From positions 1-64,000 of the forward strand of contig NZ_JACHGU010000007.1 of the NCBI RefSeq assembly GCF_014202435.1: a stretch of 64,000 nucleotides of DNA, written 5' to 3'. Source of the stretch: Pseudoxanthomonas broegbernensis (GTDB taxonomy: Bacteria; Pseudomonadota; Gammaproteobacteria; Xanthomonadales; Xanthomonadaceae). The notes below the pieces were generated by a model, which worked only from the letters and a program-made list of their open reading frames with translations, made no database searches and was not told where the DNA came from. Of the stretch, positions 38,337 through 49,239 are shown piece by piece; position 1 is the first letter of the stretch; every line of letters starts with the position of its first letter. Position numbers and translations under genes: made by a program.

Positions 38337-40529
38337 ATGGATGTCTCCCACCTGCTCGATGACCTCAACGTCGCCCAGCGCGAGGCCGTGTCCGCCCCGC
38401 CGGGGCACTACCTGGTGCTGGCCGGCGCCGGTTCCGGCAAGACCCGGGTCCTGACCCATCGCATCGCCTGGCTCAACGAGGTCCAGGGCGTGCCGGCGCA
38501 CGGCATCCTCGCCGTCACCTTCACCAACAAGGCCGCCGGCGAGATGCGCGCGCGCGCCGACGCGCAGTTGCGTCATGGCGCGCGCGGGATGTGGATCGGC
38601 ACCTTCCACGGCATCGCCCACCGCCTGCTGCGCCTGCACTGGAACGAGGCGCGCCTGCCCGAGTCGTTCCAGGTGCTCGACAGCGACGACCAGTTGCGCC
38701 TGGTCAAGCGCGTGGCCCAGCAACTGGAGCTGGACGACGGTCGCTTCCCGCCGCGCCAGATCGCTTGGTGGATCAACGCGCAGAAGGACGAGGGCCGGCG
38801 CCCGCACCACATCCAGCCCGGCGAAGACCCCTGGACCGATGCCCTGCGCCGCGCCTACGCGCTGTACCAGGAGCGCTGCGACCGCGCCGGCCTGGTCGAC
38901 TTCGCCGAGCTGCTGCTGCGCGCGCACGAGCTGCTGCGCGACACCCCGGCGCTGCTGGCCCACTACCGCACCCGCTTCGGCGACCTGCTGGTGGACGAGT
39001 TCCAGGACACCAACGCGATCCAGTACGCCTTCATCCGCGTGCTGGCCGGCCCCGCTGCTGATGGGAGCGGTGGCCGGGTGTTCGTGGTCGGCGACGACGA
39101 CCAGGCCATCTACGGCTGGCGCGGGGCCAAGGTGGAGAACGTGCAGCAGTTCCTCAAGGACTTCCCCGGCGCGAAGACCATCCGCCTGGAGCAGAACTAC
39201 CGCTCCTCCGCCAACATCCTGGGCGCGGCCAACGCGGTGATCGCGCACAACCCCGGCCGCATCGGCAAGCAGTTGTGGACCGACAGCGGCGAGGGCGAGC
39301 CGGTGGACGTGTACGCGGCCTACAACGAGATGGACGAGGCCCGCTTCGTGGTCGAGCGCATCCGCCAGTGGGTGCGCGACGGCGGGAGCTGGCGCGAGGC
39401 GGCGGTGCTCTACCGCAGCAACGCGCAGTCGCGCGCGCTGGAGGAGGTGCTGCTGGCCGAGCAGGTGCCGTACCGGGTGTACGGCGGCATGCGCTTCTTC
39501 GAGCGTGCCGAGGTCAAGGACACCCTGGCCTACCTGCGCCTGGTCGCCAGCCGCGCCGACGACGCGGCGTTCGAGCGCGCGGTCAACACCCCGGCGCGCG
39601 GCATCGGCGACCGCACCCTGGACGAGGTGCGCCGGCGCGCGCGCGCGGCGGAAGTCTCGCTGTGGCAGGCCGCCGCCTCGCTGGTGTCCGAGAACGCCTT
39701 GGCCGCGCGCGCGCGCAACGCGGTGGCCGGCTTCCTCGGCCTGATCGAGGCGCTGGACGCGGAGACCACCGACCTGGACCTGAAGGACCGCGTGGACCAC
39801 GTGCTCGGCCGCTCCGGCCTGCGCGAGCACTGGTCCAGCGAGGCGCGCGGCCAGCTCGACGCCGAGTCGCGCCTGGAGAACCTGGACGAACTGGTCTCGG
39901 TGGCCTCGCGCTTCTCCCGCGCCGAGCTGGACGACGACCAGGAAAGCATGAGCGAGCTGGTCGCCTTCCTTTCCTATGCGGCGCTGGAGGCCGGCGAGGG
40001 CCAGGCCCAGGCCGACGAGGACGGGGTGCAGTTGATGACCCTGCACTCGGCCAAGGGCCTGGAGTTCCCGCTGGTGTTCCTGGTGGGCGTGGAAGAGGGC
40101 GTGTTCCCCAGCTCCAAGTCGCTGGAGGAGGACGGCCGCCTGGAGGAGGAGCGCCGCCTGGCCTACGTCGGCATCACCCGCGCCCGGCAGAAGCTGGTGC
40201 TGGCGTATGCGGAGAGCCGGCGCATCCATGGCATGGACATGTACGGCATGCCCTCGCGCTTCCTGCGCGAGATCCCCGGCCACCTGCTCAACGAGGTGCG
40301 GCCGCGGGTGCAGGTGGCCCGGCCGATGGCCGCGCCGCCGCGCGTGTCCCATCCGGCGCTGGAGGTGCCGGTGCTGAAGCTGGGCCAGGGCGTGATGCAT
40401 GCCAGCTTCGGCCGCGGCGTGGTCACCGACTACGAGGGCAGCGGCGCGCATGCGCGGGTGCAGGTGAACTTCGACGAGGCCGGCAGCAAGTGGCTGGTGC
40501 TGGCCTTCGCCAGGCTGCAGCCGCTGTGA
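38337..40529 (+). CDS. uvrD: UvrD-family DNA helicase II
   Basis: A 730-residue SF1A helicase for nucleotide-excision and mismatch repair. Motifs in order: Q-motif LNVAQREAV, Walker A AGAGSGKTR (~29-37), Ia AVTFTNKAAGEMR, II LVDEFQDTN, III GDDDQAIYGWRGA, IV RLEQNYRS, V LMTLHSAKGLEFP, VI EERRLAYVGITRAR. The C-terminal RNA-polymerase-binding Tudor-like domain (MHASFGRGVVTDYEG) is intact. A TAGAAT box (38324-38329) ends 7 nt before ATG 38337; the in-frame ATG at 38328 would lie inside this box, so 38337 is preferred. Confidence 0.96.
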   Translation: MDVSHLLDDLNVAQREAVSAPPGHYLVLAGAGSGKTRVLTHRIAWLNEVQGVPAHGILAVTFTNKAAGEMRARADAQLRHGARGMWIGTFHGIAHRLLRLHWNEARLPESFQVLDSDDQLRLVKRVAQQLELDDGRFPPRQIAWWINAQKDEGRRPHHIQPGEDPWTDALRRAYALYQERCDRAGLVDFAELLLRAHELLRDTPALLAHYRTRFGDLLVDEFQDTNAIQYAFIRVLAGPAADGSGGRVFVVGDDDQAIYGWRGAKVENVQQFLKDFPGAKTIRLEQNYRSSANILGAANAVIAHNPGRIGKQLWTDSGEGEPVDVYAAYNEMDEARFVVERIRQWVRDGGSWREAAVLYRSNAQSRALEEVLLAEQVPYRVYGGMRFFERAEVKDTLAYLRLVASRADDAAFERAVNTPARGIGDRTLDEVRRRARAAEVSLWQAAASLVSENALAARARNAVAGFLGLIEALDAETTDLDLKDRVDHVLGRSGLREHWSSEARGQLDAESRLENLDELVSVASRFSRAELDDDQESMSELVAFLSYAALEAGEGQAQADEDGVQLMTLHSAKGLEFPLVFLVGVEEGVFPSSKSLEEDGRLEEERRLAYVGITRARQKLVLAYAESRRIHGMDMYGMPSRFLREIPGHLLNEVRPRVQVARPMAAPPRVSHPALEVPVLKLGQGVMHASFGRGVVTDYEGSGAHARVQVNFDEAGSKWLVLAFARLQPL

Positions 40530-40662
40530 TGGCGCGCGTTCGGCGTTAGCGCCGCCGCCGCGCGTTCGGGTCCAATGCGGGCGCTGCGCCCTGCGTACCG
40601 TTCCGAAGCCACGTGCGGCCGATGCGCGGCATGGCGGCCGGCTCCCGCATCCCCTTCCAGAC

Positions 40663-40690
40663 GCCGGCTTCAGCCGGCGACCGCCATGCC
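40663..40690 (+). repeat. Palindromic intergenic repeat, CCGGCTTCAGCCGG type
   Basis: CGCCGGCTTCAGCCGGCGACC followed by GCCATGCC, in the 259-bp gap after uvrD. The same core recurs at 43410 and, in modified form, at 49240 and in inverted form at 41275 and 49316. Belongs to the REP-like family of this genome. Confidence 0.65.
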
Positions 40691-40788
40691 CGGGCACCGG
40701 GCACCGCCTTCTCCAAGCCAAAGGTTCCGCCGTTGCCTGCCGGCGCCGGCGGGTGTGCAATGGGTCCACGCCCGCCGTGGAGCCCGCC

Positions 40789-41235
40789 ATGTACGACCGC
40801 ATCCTGATCGCCACCGATGGTTCGGAGCTGGCCGGCAAGGGCCTGGCCCATGGCCTGCGCCTGGCCGCCGCGTTGGGCGCGCCGGTGGTGGCGCTGACCG
40901 TGACCGAGCCGTGGATGCCCGCCTTCGACGACGCGCTGGCGCTGACCGCCGATGCGGGGCTGAGGCAGGAATACCGGCGCGGCTGCGCGGACGCCGCGCA
41001 GCGCATCCTCGGCGATGCGCAGGCCCGGGCCGCGGCGGCGGGGGTGGCCTGCGAGGCCGTGCACGTCCCCGATGGCTGGCCGTCCGACGTCATCGTCGAG
41101 GCCGCGGTCGAGCACGGCGCCGGGCTGGTGGTGATGGCCTCGCACGGCCGCCGCGGGCTGGGCCGGGCGCTGCTGGGCAGCCAGACCCAGGCGGTGCTGT
41201 CGCATTCGAGCGTGCCGGTGCTGGTGGTGCGCTGA
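40789..41235 (+). CDS. Universal stress protein, UspA family
   Basis: A 148-residue single-domain Usp. MYDRILIATDGSELAGKGLAHG is the N-terminal nucleotide-binding strand-loop, VVMASHGRRGLGRALLGSQT is the G-2x-G-9x-G(S/T) ATP-binding motif, and HSSVPVLVVR the closing strand, so it is likely the ATP-binding class. It is an isolated gene with palindromic repeats on both flanks. Confidence 0.92.
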   Translation: MYDRILIATDGSELAGKGLAHGLRLAAALGAPVVALTVTEPWMPAFDDALALTADAGLRQEYRRGCADAAQRILGDAQARAAAAGVACEAVHVPDGWPSDVIVEAAVEHGAGLVVMASHGRRGLGRALLGSQTQAVLSHSSVPVLVVR

Positions 41236-41325
41236 GCGTGGCGGAAGCGCCGAGTGGCGGGACGGGGCCGCCGACTGAAGCCGGCTCCTGCAAGGCCATA
41301 TCCGGCGGCGGGGTTCGACCGCCCG

Positions 41326-41895
41326 CTACGCCGCGCCGGACAGGTGCTCGTACAGGATCGCCGCGCCGACCGCGATCATGATCGCGCCGCCGGCGATCTC
41401 GGCGCGCTTGCCCGCCAGGGTGCCCAGCACGCGGCCCAGCATCACCCCGGTGGTGACCATGGCCAGCGTGCACAGGCCGATGACCGCGGCCACCAGCACG
41501 ATGGGCGCATCGAGGAAGGCCAGGCTCACGCCCACCGCCATCGCATCGATGCTGGTGCCCAGGCCGGTGGCGGCCAGGCTCCAGAAGCCGTGGTGGCGTG
41601 GAGCGCGGTCGTCCGCGCTGTCGGGCCGCAGGCCGTTCCACAGCATGTGCAGGCCGAGCAAGGCCAGCACGGTGAAGGCGATCCAATGGTCCCAGGCGGT
41701 GATGTAGCGCGCGGCCGCCGTGCCCAGCAGCCAGCCGATGAGGGGGGTGACCGCTTCGATCGCACCGAAGATCAGGCCGGCGCGCAGGGCCTCGGAAAGG
41801 CGCGGTCGGCGCATGGCCACGCCCTTGCCCACGGCGGCGGCGAAGGCATCCGTGGACATGGCCAGGCCGATGAGCAGAATGGAGAGCGGGGTCAT
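41326..41895 (-). CDS. mntP: Manganese efflux pump MntP
   Basis: A 189-residue, six-segment inner-membrane protein of the MntP (YebN) family that exports Mn(II). The two inverted half-repeats each bear the conserved acidic motif: [15 protein letters not shown] (segment 1) and [15 protein letters not shown] (segment 4), plus [16 protein letters not shown]. Start ATG 41895. It is preceded by a yybP-ykoY manganese riboswitch, so synthesis should rise with Mn(II). A close counterpart, yebN of Xanthomonas oryzae, is a known case of this arrangement. Confidence 0.96.
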   Translation of the reverse strand: MTPLSILLIGLAMSTDAFAAAVGKGVAMRRPRLSEALRAGLIFGAIEAVTPLIGWLLGTAAARYITAWDHWIAFTVLALLGLHMLWNGLRPDSADDRAPRHHGFWSLAATGLGTSIDAMAVGVSLAFLDAPIVLVAAVIGLCTLAMVTTGVMLGRVLGTLAGKRAEIAGGAIMIAVGAAILYEHLSGAA

Positions 41896-41939
41896 GGGGA
41901 CTACCGGGCCGGGCATAGACGCGGTCTGCCGGCGCCCAG

Positions 41940-42068
41940 CCAAGGACGCACCGACAGACCGTTGGTCTCGCCAACCCGGCGGGTGTCCGCACCACGGCCG
42001 CACAGGGCCGAGCATGTTGACGCGGACGCTGCGCGTGGATGCGCGCGGCAGGCTACTCCCCAAGGGGC
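41940..42068 (-). promoter_or_regulatory. yybP-ykoY manganese riboswitch upstream of mntP
   Basis: Read on the minus strand the leader contains, in order, TTGGGGAGTAGCCTGC (about 42064-42049), a GC-rich paired region, GTCAACATGCTCGGCC (about 42021-42006), another variable helix, and GGCGAGACCAACGGTCTG (41972-41955). GGGGAGTAGC and the ..AACAU.CUCG / GAGACC elements are the conserved Mn-binding loops L1 and L3 of the yybP-ykoY class. A following GC-rich stretch to ATG 41895 probably forms the expression platform. A TATCCT -10 is at 42074-42079. Boundaries are approximate. Confidence 0.85.
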
Positions 42069-42216
42069 TGCGCAGGATAGCACGTGCCTCCAGTCCCTGA
42101 ATACGCGACGCGGGCCGGCGCGGGCGGGAATCCGCCGGCCGTGCACGCTCCCTGTCCGGCCCTGGGCGCTAGGATCGTCCCGGCCGCTCCGTGCCGCCAG
42201 CCCAGGGAGTCAGACC

Positions 42217-43161
42217 ATGCACTCGCACCCGCGCCGCCGGTTTCTTCTCGGTTCCGCATTCGCCGCCTCCGCCGCCGGCCTCGGCCTGGCCGGGGGGCCG
42301 GCGCGCCTGCTGTTCGCCGCCACGCCCGCCGCCGCGCCGCTGCTCACCCGGCCCATCCCGTCCAGTGGGCAACGCCTGGCGGTGATCGGCGCCGGCACTT
42401 CCGGCAGCTACGACGTGGAATGGGACACGCCCGAATACGCGCAACTGCAGGAAGTGGTGAAGCGGTTCTTCGACGGCGGCGGCAGGCTCATCGACACCGC
42501 GCCCAACTACGGCCGTTCCGACGTGGTGCTGGGCCGGCTGCTGGCCGATGGCGACTGGCGCGAACGCTGCTTCCTGGCCACCAAGATTGCCGCCGACAGC
42601 GTGCAGGACGCCCAGGCGCAATGGGCGCAGTCCCTGCGTCGGCTGCGCACCGATCGGGTGGAACTGCTGCAGGTCCACAACCTGCGCCACTGGCGGCGGC
42701 AACTGCCGTATGCGCGCGAGCTGCAGGCACAGGGCGGCACGAAGTACGTGGGCGTGACCCACTACACCGATGCCGGCCTGCCGGAACTGGAGCGCGTGCT
42801 GCGCAGCGAGAAGCTGGACTTCGTCCAGATCCACTATTCGGTCAATTCGCCCGGCGCGGCGAAGACGGTGCTGCCGCTGGCCCGCGACAAGGGCGTGGCG
42901 GTGATCGTCAACCGCGCATTCGACGACGGCCGCCTGTTCGCCCAGGTGAAGGACGCGCCGCTGCCGGCCTGGGCCACCGAGGCCGGGGTGGGCTCGTGGG
43001 CGCAGATGTTCCTGAAGTTCGCCATCAGCCACCCGGCGGTGACCGTGGTGATCCCGGCCACCGGCAAGCCCGAGCGCCAGACCGACCAGCTCAAGGCCGG
43101 CACCGGGCCACTGCTCAGCCAGGCCCAACAGCAGGAACTGATGCGGCGGTTCGCCGGCTGA
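42217..43161 (+). CDS. Tat-exported aldo/keto reductase
   Basis: A 314-residue protein. The N-terminus HPRRRFLLGSAFAASAAGLGLAG is a twin-arginine signal, indicating folded export. The (beta/alpha)8 AKR core follows: FFDGGGRLIDTAPNYGRSDVVLG has the catalytic Asp and Tyr, FLATKIA the Lys and LLQVHNLRHWR the position of the catalytic His; VVIPATGKPERQTDQ lies at the cofactor site. Export of an NADPH enzyme is unusual because the periplasm lacks free NADPH; substrate and cofactor are unknown. Similar Tat-AKR genes occur in other Gram-negatives. Confidence 0.88.
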   Translation: MHSHPRRRFLLGSAFAASAAGLGLAGGPARLLFAATPAAAPLLTRPIPSSGQRLAVIGAGTSGSYDVEWDTPEYAQLQEVVKRFFDGGGRLIDTAPNYGRSDVVLGRLLADGDWRERCFLATKIAADSVQDAQAQWAQSLRRLRTDRVELLQVHNLRHWRRQLPYARELQAQGGTKYVGVTHYTDAGLPELERVLRSEKLDFVQIHYSVNSPGAAKTVLPLARDKGVAVIVNRAFDDGRLFAQVKDAPLPAWATEAGVGSWAQMFLKFAISHPAVTVVIPATGKPERQTDQLKAGTGPLLSQAQQQELMRRFAG

Positions 43162-43170
43162 GGCCGGCCG

Positions 43171-43410
43171 ATGAACGCCACCGCGCCCGGCCCGGCGATG
43201 CGCGCGTGCGCCGGCGGGCTCGCCGGGGCCGCTGCTCAGCGCGGTGCTGGTGCGGCCGCCGGCTTCCTGTGGCTGGCGGCCGCGCCGGTGTTCGCGGTGT
43301 TCGTGGTGGCGAGGGTCATCGGCGCCGGCATCGCCTTGGCCTGGGCCGGCACCGGCCTGGCGCTCGGCGCGCAGCGCCGCCGCGAGGCCCCCGCGCCCGC
43401 CACCCCGTAG
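43171..43410 (+). CDS. Possible small single-pass membrane protein
   Basis: A 79-residue open frame 9 bp after the AKR gene, with two adjacent hydrophobic stretches (AAGFLWLAAAPVFAVFVVARVI and AGIALAWAGTGLALG) and a basic C-terminus (AQRRREAP). It ends exactly where a palindromic repeat begins. Composition is Ala-rich and could arise by chance at this GC content; treat as tentative. Confidence 0.4.
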   Translation: MNATAPGPAMRACAGGLAGAAAQRGAGAAAGFLWLAAAPVFAVFVVARVIGAGIALAWAGTGLALGAQRRREAPAPATP

Positions 43411-43440
43411 GCGCCGGCTTCAGCCGGCGACAGTCGCCGG
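43409..43440 (+). repeat. Palindromic intergenic repeat, CCGGCTTCAGCCGG type
   Basis: GTAGGCGCCGGCTTCAGCCGGCGACAG at the 3' end of the small membrane ORF; the first bases overlap its TAG stop. Same core as the repeat at 40663 and the paired element at 49240-49337. Confidence 0.65.
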
Positions 43441-43481
43441 AGGGTGCCGGCCGTTCGCCCTCCGGTCCCGCAGGCGAACGG

Positions 43482-45386
<1,905 letters not shown>

Positions 45387-45601
45387 GGGTCGATCGTGGG
45401 GCCGCTCGGGCCGGTTCATGGTGGGATGGGGTTGCGGCCGGGGCACCGGGCGGCGCGGCCGGGCAACCGTGTCGCTGGCGGGAGCGGCGGGGGCCGCGGC
45501 GCTTCTTCGGCAGAGGGGCCGCGGGGCCGGCCGTCTTCACGGCGACGGAGCGCTACCTGGCGCGGCCGCGCCGCGCTGGCGGCGGCGATGGGCCGGATCG
45601 C

Positions 45602-45895
45602 TCACCACTGGAACAGCTTCCAGTAGACCTGCGGCAACCGCTCGCGGTCGTCGGCATCCAGCGTGCCGTCGCCGTCGCGGTCGTACAGGTAGTAGGCCGG
45701 GCCGCGCAGCGGGGTGATCTTCACCATGCGCAACTGGCTGCCGACGCGGTATTCCTCCAGCACGTCGCCGTTGTCCAGGGTGCGGGCGGCGACCTCGGCC
45801 CCGCGTACGTCCACCGGCGCATCGCCGGTCGTGGCGCAGCCGCCCAGGGACAGGAGCGCGGCCAGCGCCGCGGTGGACAGGATCGACATGCGCAT
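45602..45895 (-). CDS. DUF2782 lipoprotein with an added EF-hand-like loop
   Basis: A 97-residue lipoprotein: lipobox LSLGGC (Cys20). The mature domain follows the DUF2782 pattern (VAARTLDNGDVLEEYRVGSQLRMVKITP then YYLYDRDGDG), a family regularly found beside polA, as here. The last third, DRDGDGTLDADDRE, has the DxDxDG spacing of a calcium-binding EF-hand loop. GGAGG lies about 8 nt before the ATG and a CATAAT box further up. Divergent from polA. Function unknown. Confidence 0.85.
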   Translation of the reverse strand: MRMSILSTAALAALLSLGGCATTGDAPVDVRGAEVAARTLDNGDVLEEYRVGSQLRMVKITPLRGPAYYLYDRDGDGTLDADDRERLPQVYWKLFQW

Positions 45896-46058
45896 GGCGG
45901 TGCCTCCGTGGGGGATGCGGGCATTATGCGGCAGGCACCGCCCGGGCAGGCCAGCGGATGCGGAGGCGGGCGGGCGGCGTCGGCGGCCGTCGCCGCGGTC
46001 GGCGGCGGTGCACGGCCGCTTCCGCCGCGGCCCGGGCCCGCGCCGCTAGAATGCCGGG

Positions 46059-48869
46059 ATGACGCGCCTCGTACTGATCGACGGTTCCAGCTACCTCTAC
46101 CGCGCCTTCCACGCCTTGCCGCCGCTGACCAACTCGGCCGGCGAGCCGACCGGCGCGCTGTTCGGCGTGGTCAACATGCTGCGTGCCACGCTGAAGGAGC
46201 GGCCCGACCACATCGCCTTCGTCGTCGACGCGCCCGGCAAGACCTTCCGCGACGACCTGTACCCGCAGTACAAGGCCAACCGCCCGCCGATGCCCGACGA
46301 GCTGCGCGCGCAGGTGCAGCCGATGTGCGAGATCGTGCACGCGCTGGGCATCGACATCCTGCGGGTGGAGGGCGTGGAGGCCGACGACGTGATCGGCACC
46401 CTGGCGGTGCGCGCGGCCGATGCCGGCATGGAGGTGACCATCTCCACCAGCGACAAGGACTTCGCCCAACTGGTGCGCGAGCCCGGCGTGGGCGGTGGCT
46501 CGGTGGCGCTGGTCAACACCATGAGCGGCAGCCGGATGGACTCGGACGCGGCGGTGGCGGAGAAGTTCGGCGTGCCGGCCGCGCGCATCGTCGACCTGCT
46601 GGCGCTGATGGGCGATGCCGTGGACAACGTGCCCGGCGTGGACAAGTGCGGGCCCAAGACCGCGGCCAAGTGGCTGGGCCAGTACGGCTCGCTGGACGGG
46701 GTGATGGGCAACGCCGCCGCGATCAAGGGCAAGATCGGCGAGAACCTGCGCGCGGCGCTGGAACGGCTGCCGCTCAACCGCACCCTGGTGACGATCAAGA
46801 CCGACGTGGCCCTGGAGTGCACGCCCCAATCGCTGCGCCTGCGCGAGCCGCACGTGGACGACCTGCGCGCGCTGTACACGCGCTACGGCTTCAACCAGGC
46901 GCTGAAGGAACTGGAGGCCGGCTCGGTGGCCGCGGGCGCCGGGATCGCCGCGGTGGCGGAGAAGGAACCGGGACGCGCGCGCAGCAGCGGGTTCGTCGCC
47001 GCCCAGGTGGCCGTGCCGGAAGGGCTCGATCCGGCCCTGGCCACGCCCGGCCGGTACGAGGCGGTGACCGAGGCCGGGCACCTGGAAGCCTGGATCGCCG
47101 TGCTGCGCAATGCAGGCCGCTTCGCCTTCGACACCGAGACCGACAGCCTGGACCCGATGCGCGCCAACCTGGTGGGCCTGAGCTTCGCCGCCGAACCGGG
47201 CCGCGCCGCCTACGTGCCGCTGGGCCACGACTACCCCGGCGCGCCGCCGCAACTGGACCGCGCCCGCGCGCTGGACCTGCTGCGCCCGCTGCTGGAGGAC
47301 GCCTCGGTGGCAAAGCTGGGCCAGCACGGCAAGTACGACCTGCACGTGATGCGCCGCCACGGCGTGGCCCTGGCCGGCTACGCCGACGACACCCTGCTGG
47401 AGAGCTTCGTGCTGGAGTCGGGCAATGCCCGCCACGACATGGACAGCCTGGCCCGGCGCCACCTGGGCTACGAGACCAAGAAGTACGAGGAGGTGGCCGG
47501 CAAGGGCGCCAAGCAGATCCCGTTCTCCCAGGTGTCGGTCGAGGACGCCACCTTCTACGCGGCCGAGGATGCGGACATCACCCTGCGCCTGCACCGCGTG
47601 CTGGCCCCGCGCCTGGCCGCCGAGCCGGCGCTGGAGGCGGTGTACCGCGACATCGAGATGCCGCTGGTGCCGGTGCTGGAGCGCATCGAGGCCAACGGCG
47701 TGAAGGTGGACGTGGACGAACTGCGCCGGCAGAGCGCGGACCTGTCCCGGCGCATGCTCGCCGCCCAGCAGCGCGCCACCGAGCTGGCCGGCCGCGCCTT
47801 CAACCTGGATTCGCCCAAGCAACTGTGCGCGCTGCTGTTCGAGGAGCTGAAGCTGCCGGCGCTGGTGAAGACCCCCAAGGGCCAGCCCTCGACCAACGAG
47901 GAGGCGCTGGAGGCCATCGCCGACCAGCACGAGCTGCCGCGGGTGATCCTGGAATACCGCGGCCTGGCCAAGCTGCGCGGCACCTACACCGACAAGCTGC
48001 CGGAGATGGTCGACCCGGACACCGGCCGGGTCCACACCAGCTACCACCAGGCCGGCGCGGCCACCGGGCGGCTTTCCTCGTCCGACCCGAACCTGCAGAA
48101 CATCCCCATCCGCACCGAGGACGGCCGCCGCATCCGCCGCGCCTTCGTCGCCCCGCCCGGGCGCAAGCTGGTGGCCTGCGACTATTCGCAGATCGAGCTG
48201 CGGATCATGGCCCACCTCTCGCAGGATGCCGGCCTGCTGCGCGCCTTCGAATCCGGCGCCGACATCCACCGCGCCACCGCCGCCGAGGTGTTCGGCCGGC
48301 CGCTGGAGGAGGTGACGGCCAACGAGCGGCGCGCGGCCAAGGCGATCAACTTCGGCCTGATGTACGGCATGGGCGCCTTCGGCCTGGCCCGGCAACTGGG
48401 CATCGGCCGCGGCCAGGCTCAGGACTACATCGCCCTGTACTTCAGCCGCTACCCGGGCGTGCGCGACTACATGGAGCGCACCCGCGAGCAGGCGCGCGAG
48501 CACGGCTACGTGGAGACGGTATCCGGCCGGCGCCTGTACCTGGAGTACATCCGCGGCGGCACCCAGGCCCAGCGCGCCGGCGCCGAGCGCGCGGCGATCA
48601 ACGCGCCGATGCAGGGCACGGCGGCGGACATCATCAAGCGGGCGATGGTGGAGGTGGACGGCTGGCTGGCCGGCCAGCGCGACGCCTCGGGCCGGAGTCC
48701 GGCGCTGATGATCCTGCAGGTGCACGACGAACTGGTGTTCGAGGCCGACGAGGCCTTCGTGCCGGCCCTGCTGGAGGGAGTGGGCGAACGCATGGTATCG
48801 GCCGCAAGACTGACTGTCCCACTGGTGGTGGACAGCGGTGTGGGCGACAACTGGGACGAGGCGCATTGA
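46059..48869 (+). CDS. polA: DNA polymerase I
   Basis: A 936-residue family A polymerase with all three domains: 5'-nuclease (RLVLIDGSSYLYRAFHALP, VEADDVIGTLA, ISTSDKDFAQLV), 3'-5' exonuclease with an intact Asp-x-Glu (FAFDTETDSLDPMRANLVG), and polymerase with motif A VACDYSQIELRIMAHL, the O-helix RAAKAINFGLMYGMGAFGLA and motif C LQVHDELVFEAD. It fills gaps in repair and removes Okazaki primers. The TAGAAT -10 box (46047-46052) ends exactly 6 nt before the ATG, predicting a leaderless mRNA. Confidence 0.98.
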   Translation: MTRLVLIDGSSYLYRAFHALPPLTNSAGEPTGALFGVVNMLRATLKERPDHIAFVVDAPGKTFRDDLYPQYKANRPPMPDELRAQVQPMCEIVHALGIDILRVEGVEADDVIGTLAVRAADAGMEVTISTSDKDFAQLVREPGVGGGSVALVNTMSGSRMDSDAAVAEKFGVPAARIVDLLALMGDAVDNVPGVDKCGPKTAAKWLGQYGSLDGVMGNAAAIKGKIGENLRAALERLPLNRTLVTIKTDVALECTPQSLRLREPHVDDLRALYTRYGFNQALKELEAGSVAAGAGIAAVAEKEPGRARSSGFVAAQVAVPEGLDPALATPGRYEAVTEAGHLEAWIAVLRNAGRFAFDTETDSLDPMRANLVGLSFAAEPGRAAYVPLGHDYPGAPPQLDRARALDLLRPLLEDASVAKLGQHGKYDLHVMRRHGVALAGYADDTLLESFVLESGNARHDMDSLARRHLGYETKKYEEVAGKGAKQIPFSQVSVEDATFYAAEDADITLRLHRVLAPRLAAEPALEAVYRDIEMPLVPVLERIEANGVKVDVDELRRQSADLSRRMLAAQQRATELAGRAFNLDSPKQLCALLFEELKLPALVKTPKGQPSTNEEALEAIADQHELPRVILEYRGLAKLRGTYTDKLPEMVDPDTGRVHTSYHQAGAATGRLSSSDPNLQNIPIRTEDGRRIRRAFVAPPGRKLVACDYSQIELRIMAHLSQDAGLLRAFESGADIHRATAAEVFGRPLEEVTANERRAAKAINFGLMYGMGAFGLARQLGIGRGQAQDYIALYFSRYPGVRDYMERTREQAREHGYVETVSGRRLYLEYIRGGTQAQRAGAERAAINAPMQGTAADIIKRAMVEVDGWLAGQRDASGRSPALMILQVHDELVFEADEAFVPALLEGVGERMVSAARLTVPLVVDSGVGDNWDEAH

Positions 48870-49021
48870 GCCTGGAATCAAGCGTTTGCGCGTTTTTTCG
48901 CGATGGCCGTCACAGTACGGAAATCGTGAGGGTGACAGGCGAATGAACCCATCCTAAATCTTCCCGTTTTCCGACCGGTTTCTTCACGAACCATCAATGC
49001 TCCGAGTGGTCATATAGCTCG

Positions 49022-49147
49022 CGACAGGTGCAATGCCTGTCGTGGATCTTCTCCCTTCCCCTGGAGTGGATCTATGGAACGGGGGCTCCTCCCCAAGTCG
49101 CCGTTCCCTGGCCCCGTCGACCTCCCCCTGGTCGGCGGGGCTTTTTT
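49022..49147 (+). ncRNA. sX13: sX13-like C-rich small RNA downstream of polA
   Basis: No ORF is convincing here, but the region folds into a chain of hairpins: CGACAGG/CCTGTCG (49022-49042), a CTCC/GGAG hairpin with a CTTCCCCT loop (~49052-49066), GGAACG/CGTTCC enclosing CTCCTCCCC (~49076-49108), and a final terminator stem with a TCCCCCT loop followed by T6 (~49112-49147). An AT-rich CATATA box just before 49022 is a plausible -10. Location behind polA, length, and unpaired C-rich (CCCC) loops are those of sX13, the Hfq-independent regulator of Xanthomonas that pairs with G-rich motifs of mRNAs. Confidence 0.75.
49112..49147 (+). terminator. Intrinsic terminator of the sX13-like RNA
   Basis: Stem CCCCG-(T)-CGACC pairing with GGTCG-(G)-CGGGG, C-rich loop, then CTTTTTTATTT. 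The strongest T run of any hairpin in this window; it also would stop read-through from polA. Confidence 0.85.
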
Positions 49148-49239
49148 ATTTGTGCTCCGCCGCCGGCTGCCCTGGAAAGCAGGGTCGGCCTCGCCGGCGC
49201 CGAAGCTCACGTGGCCGTCCGCCGCGCCGGGGCCGGGAC

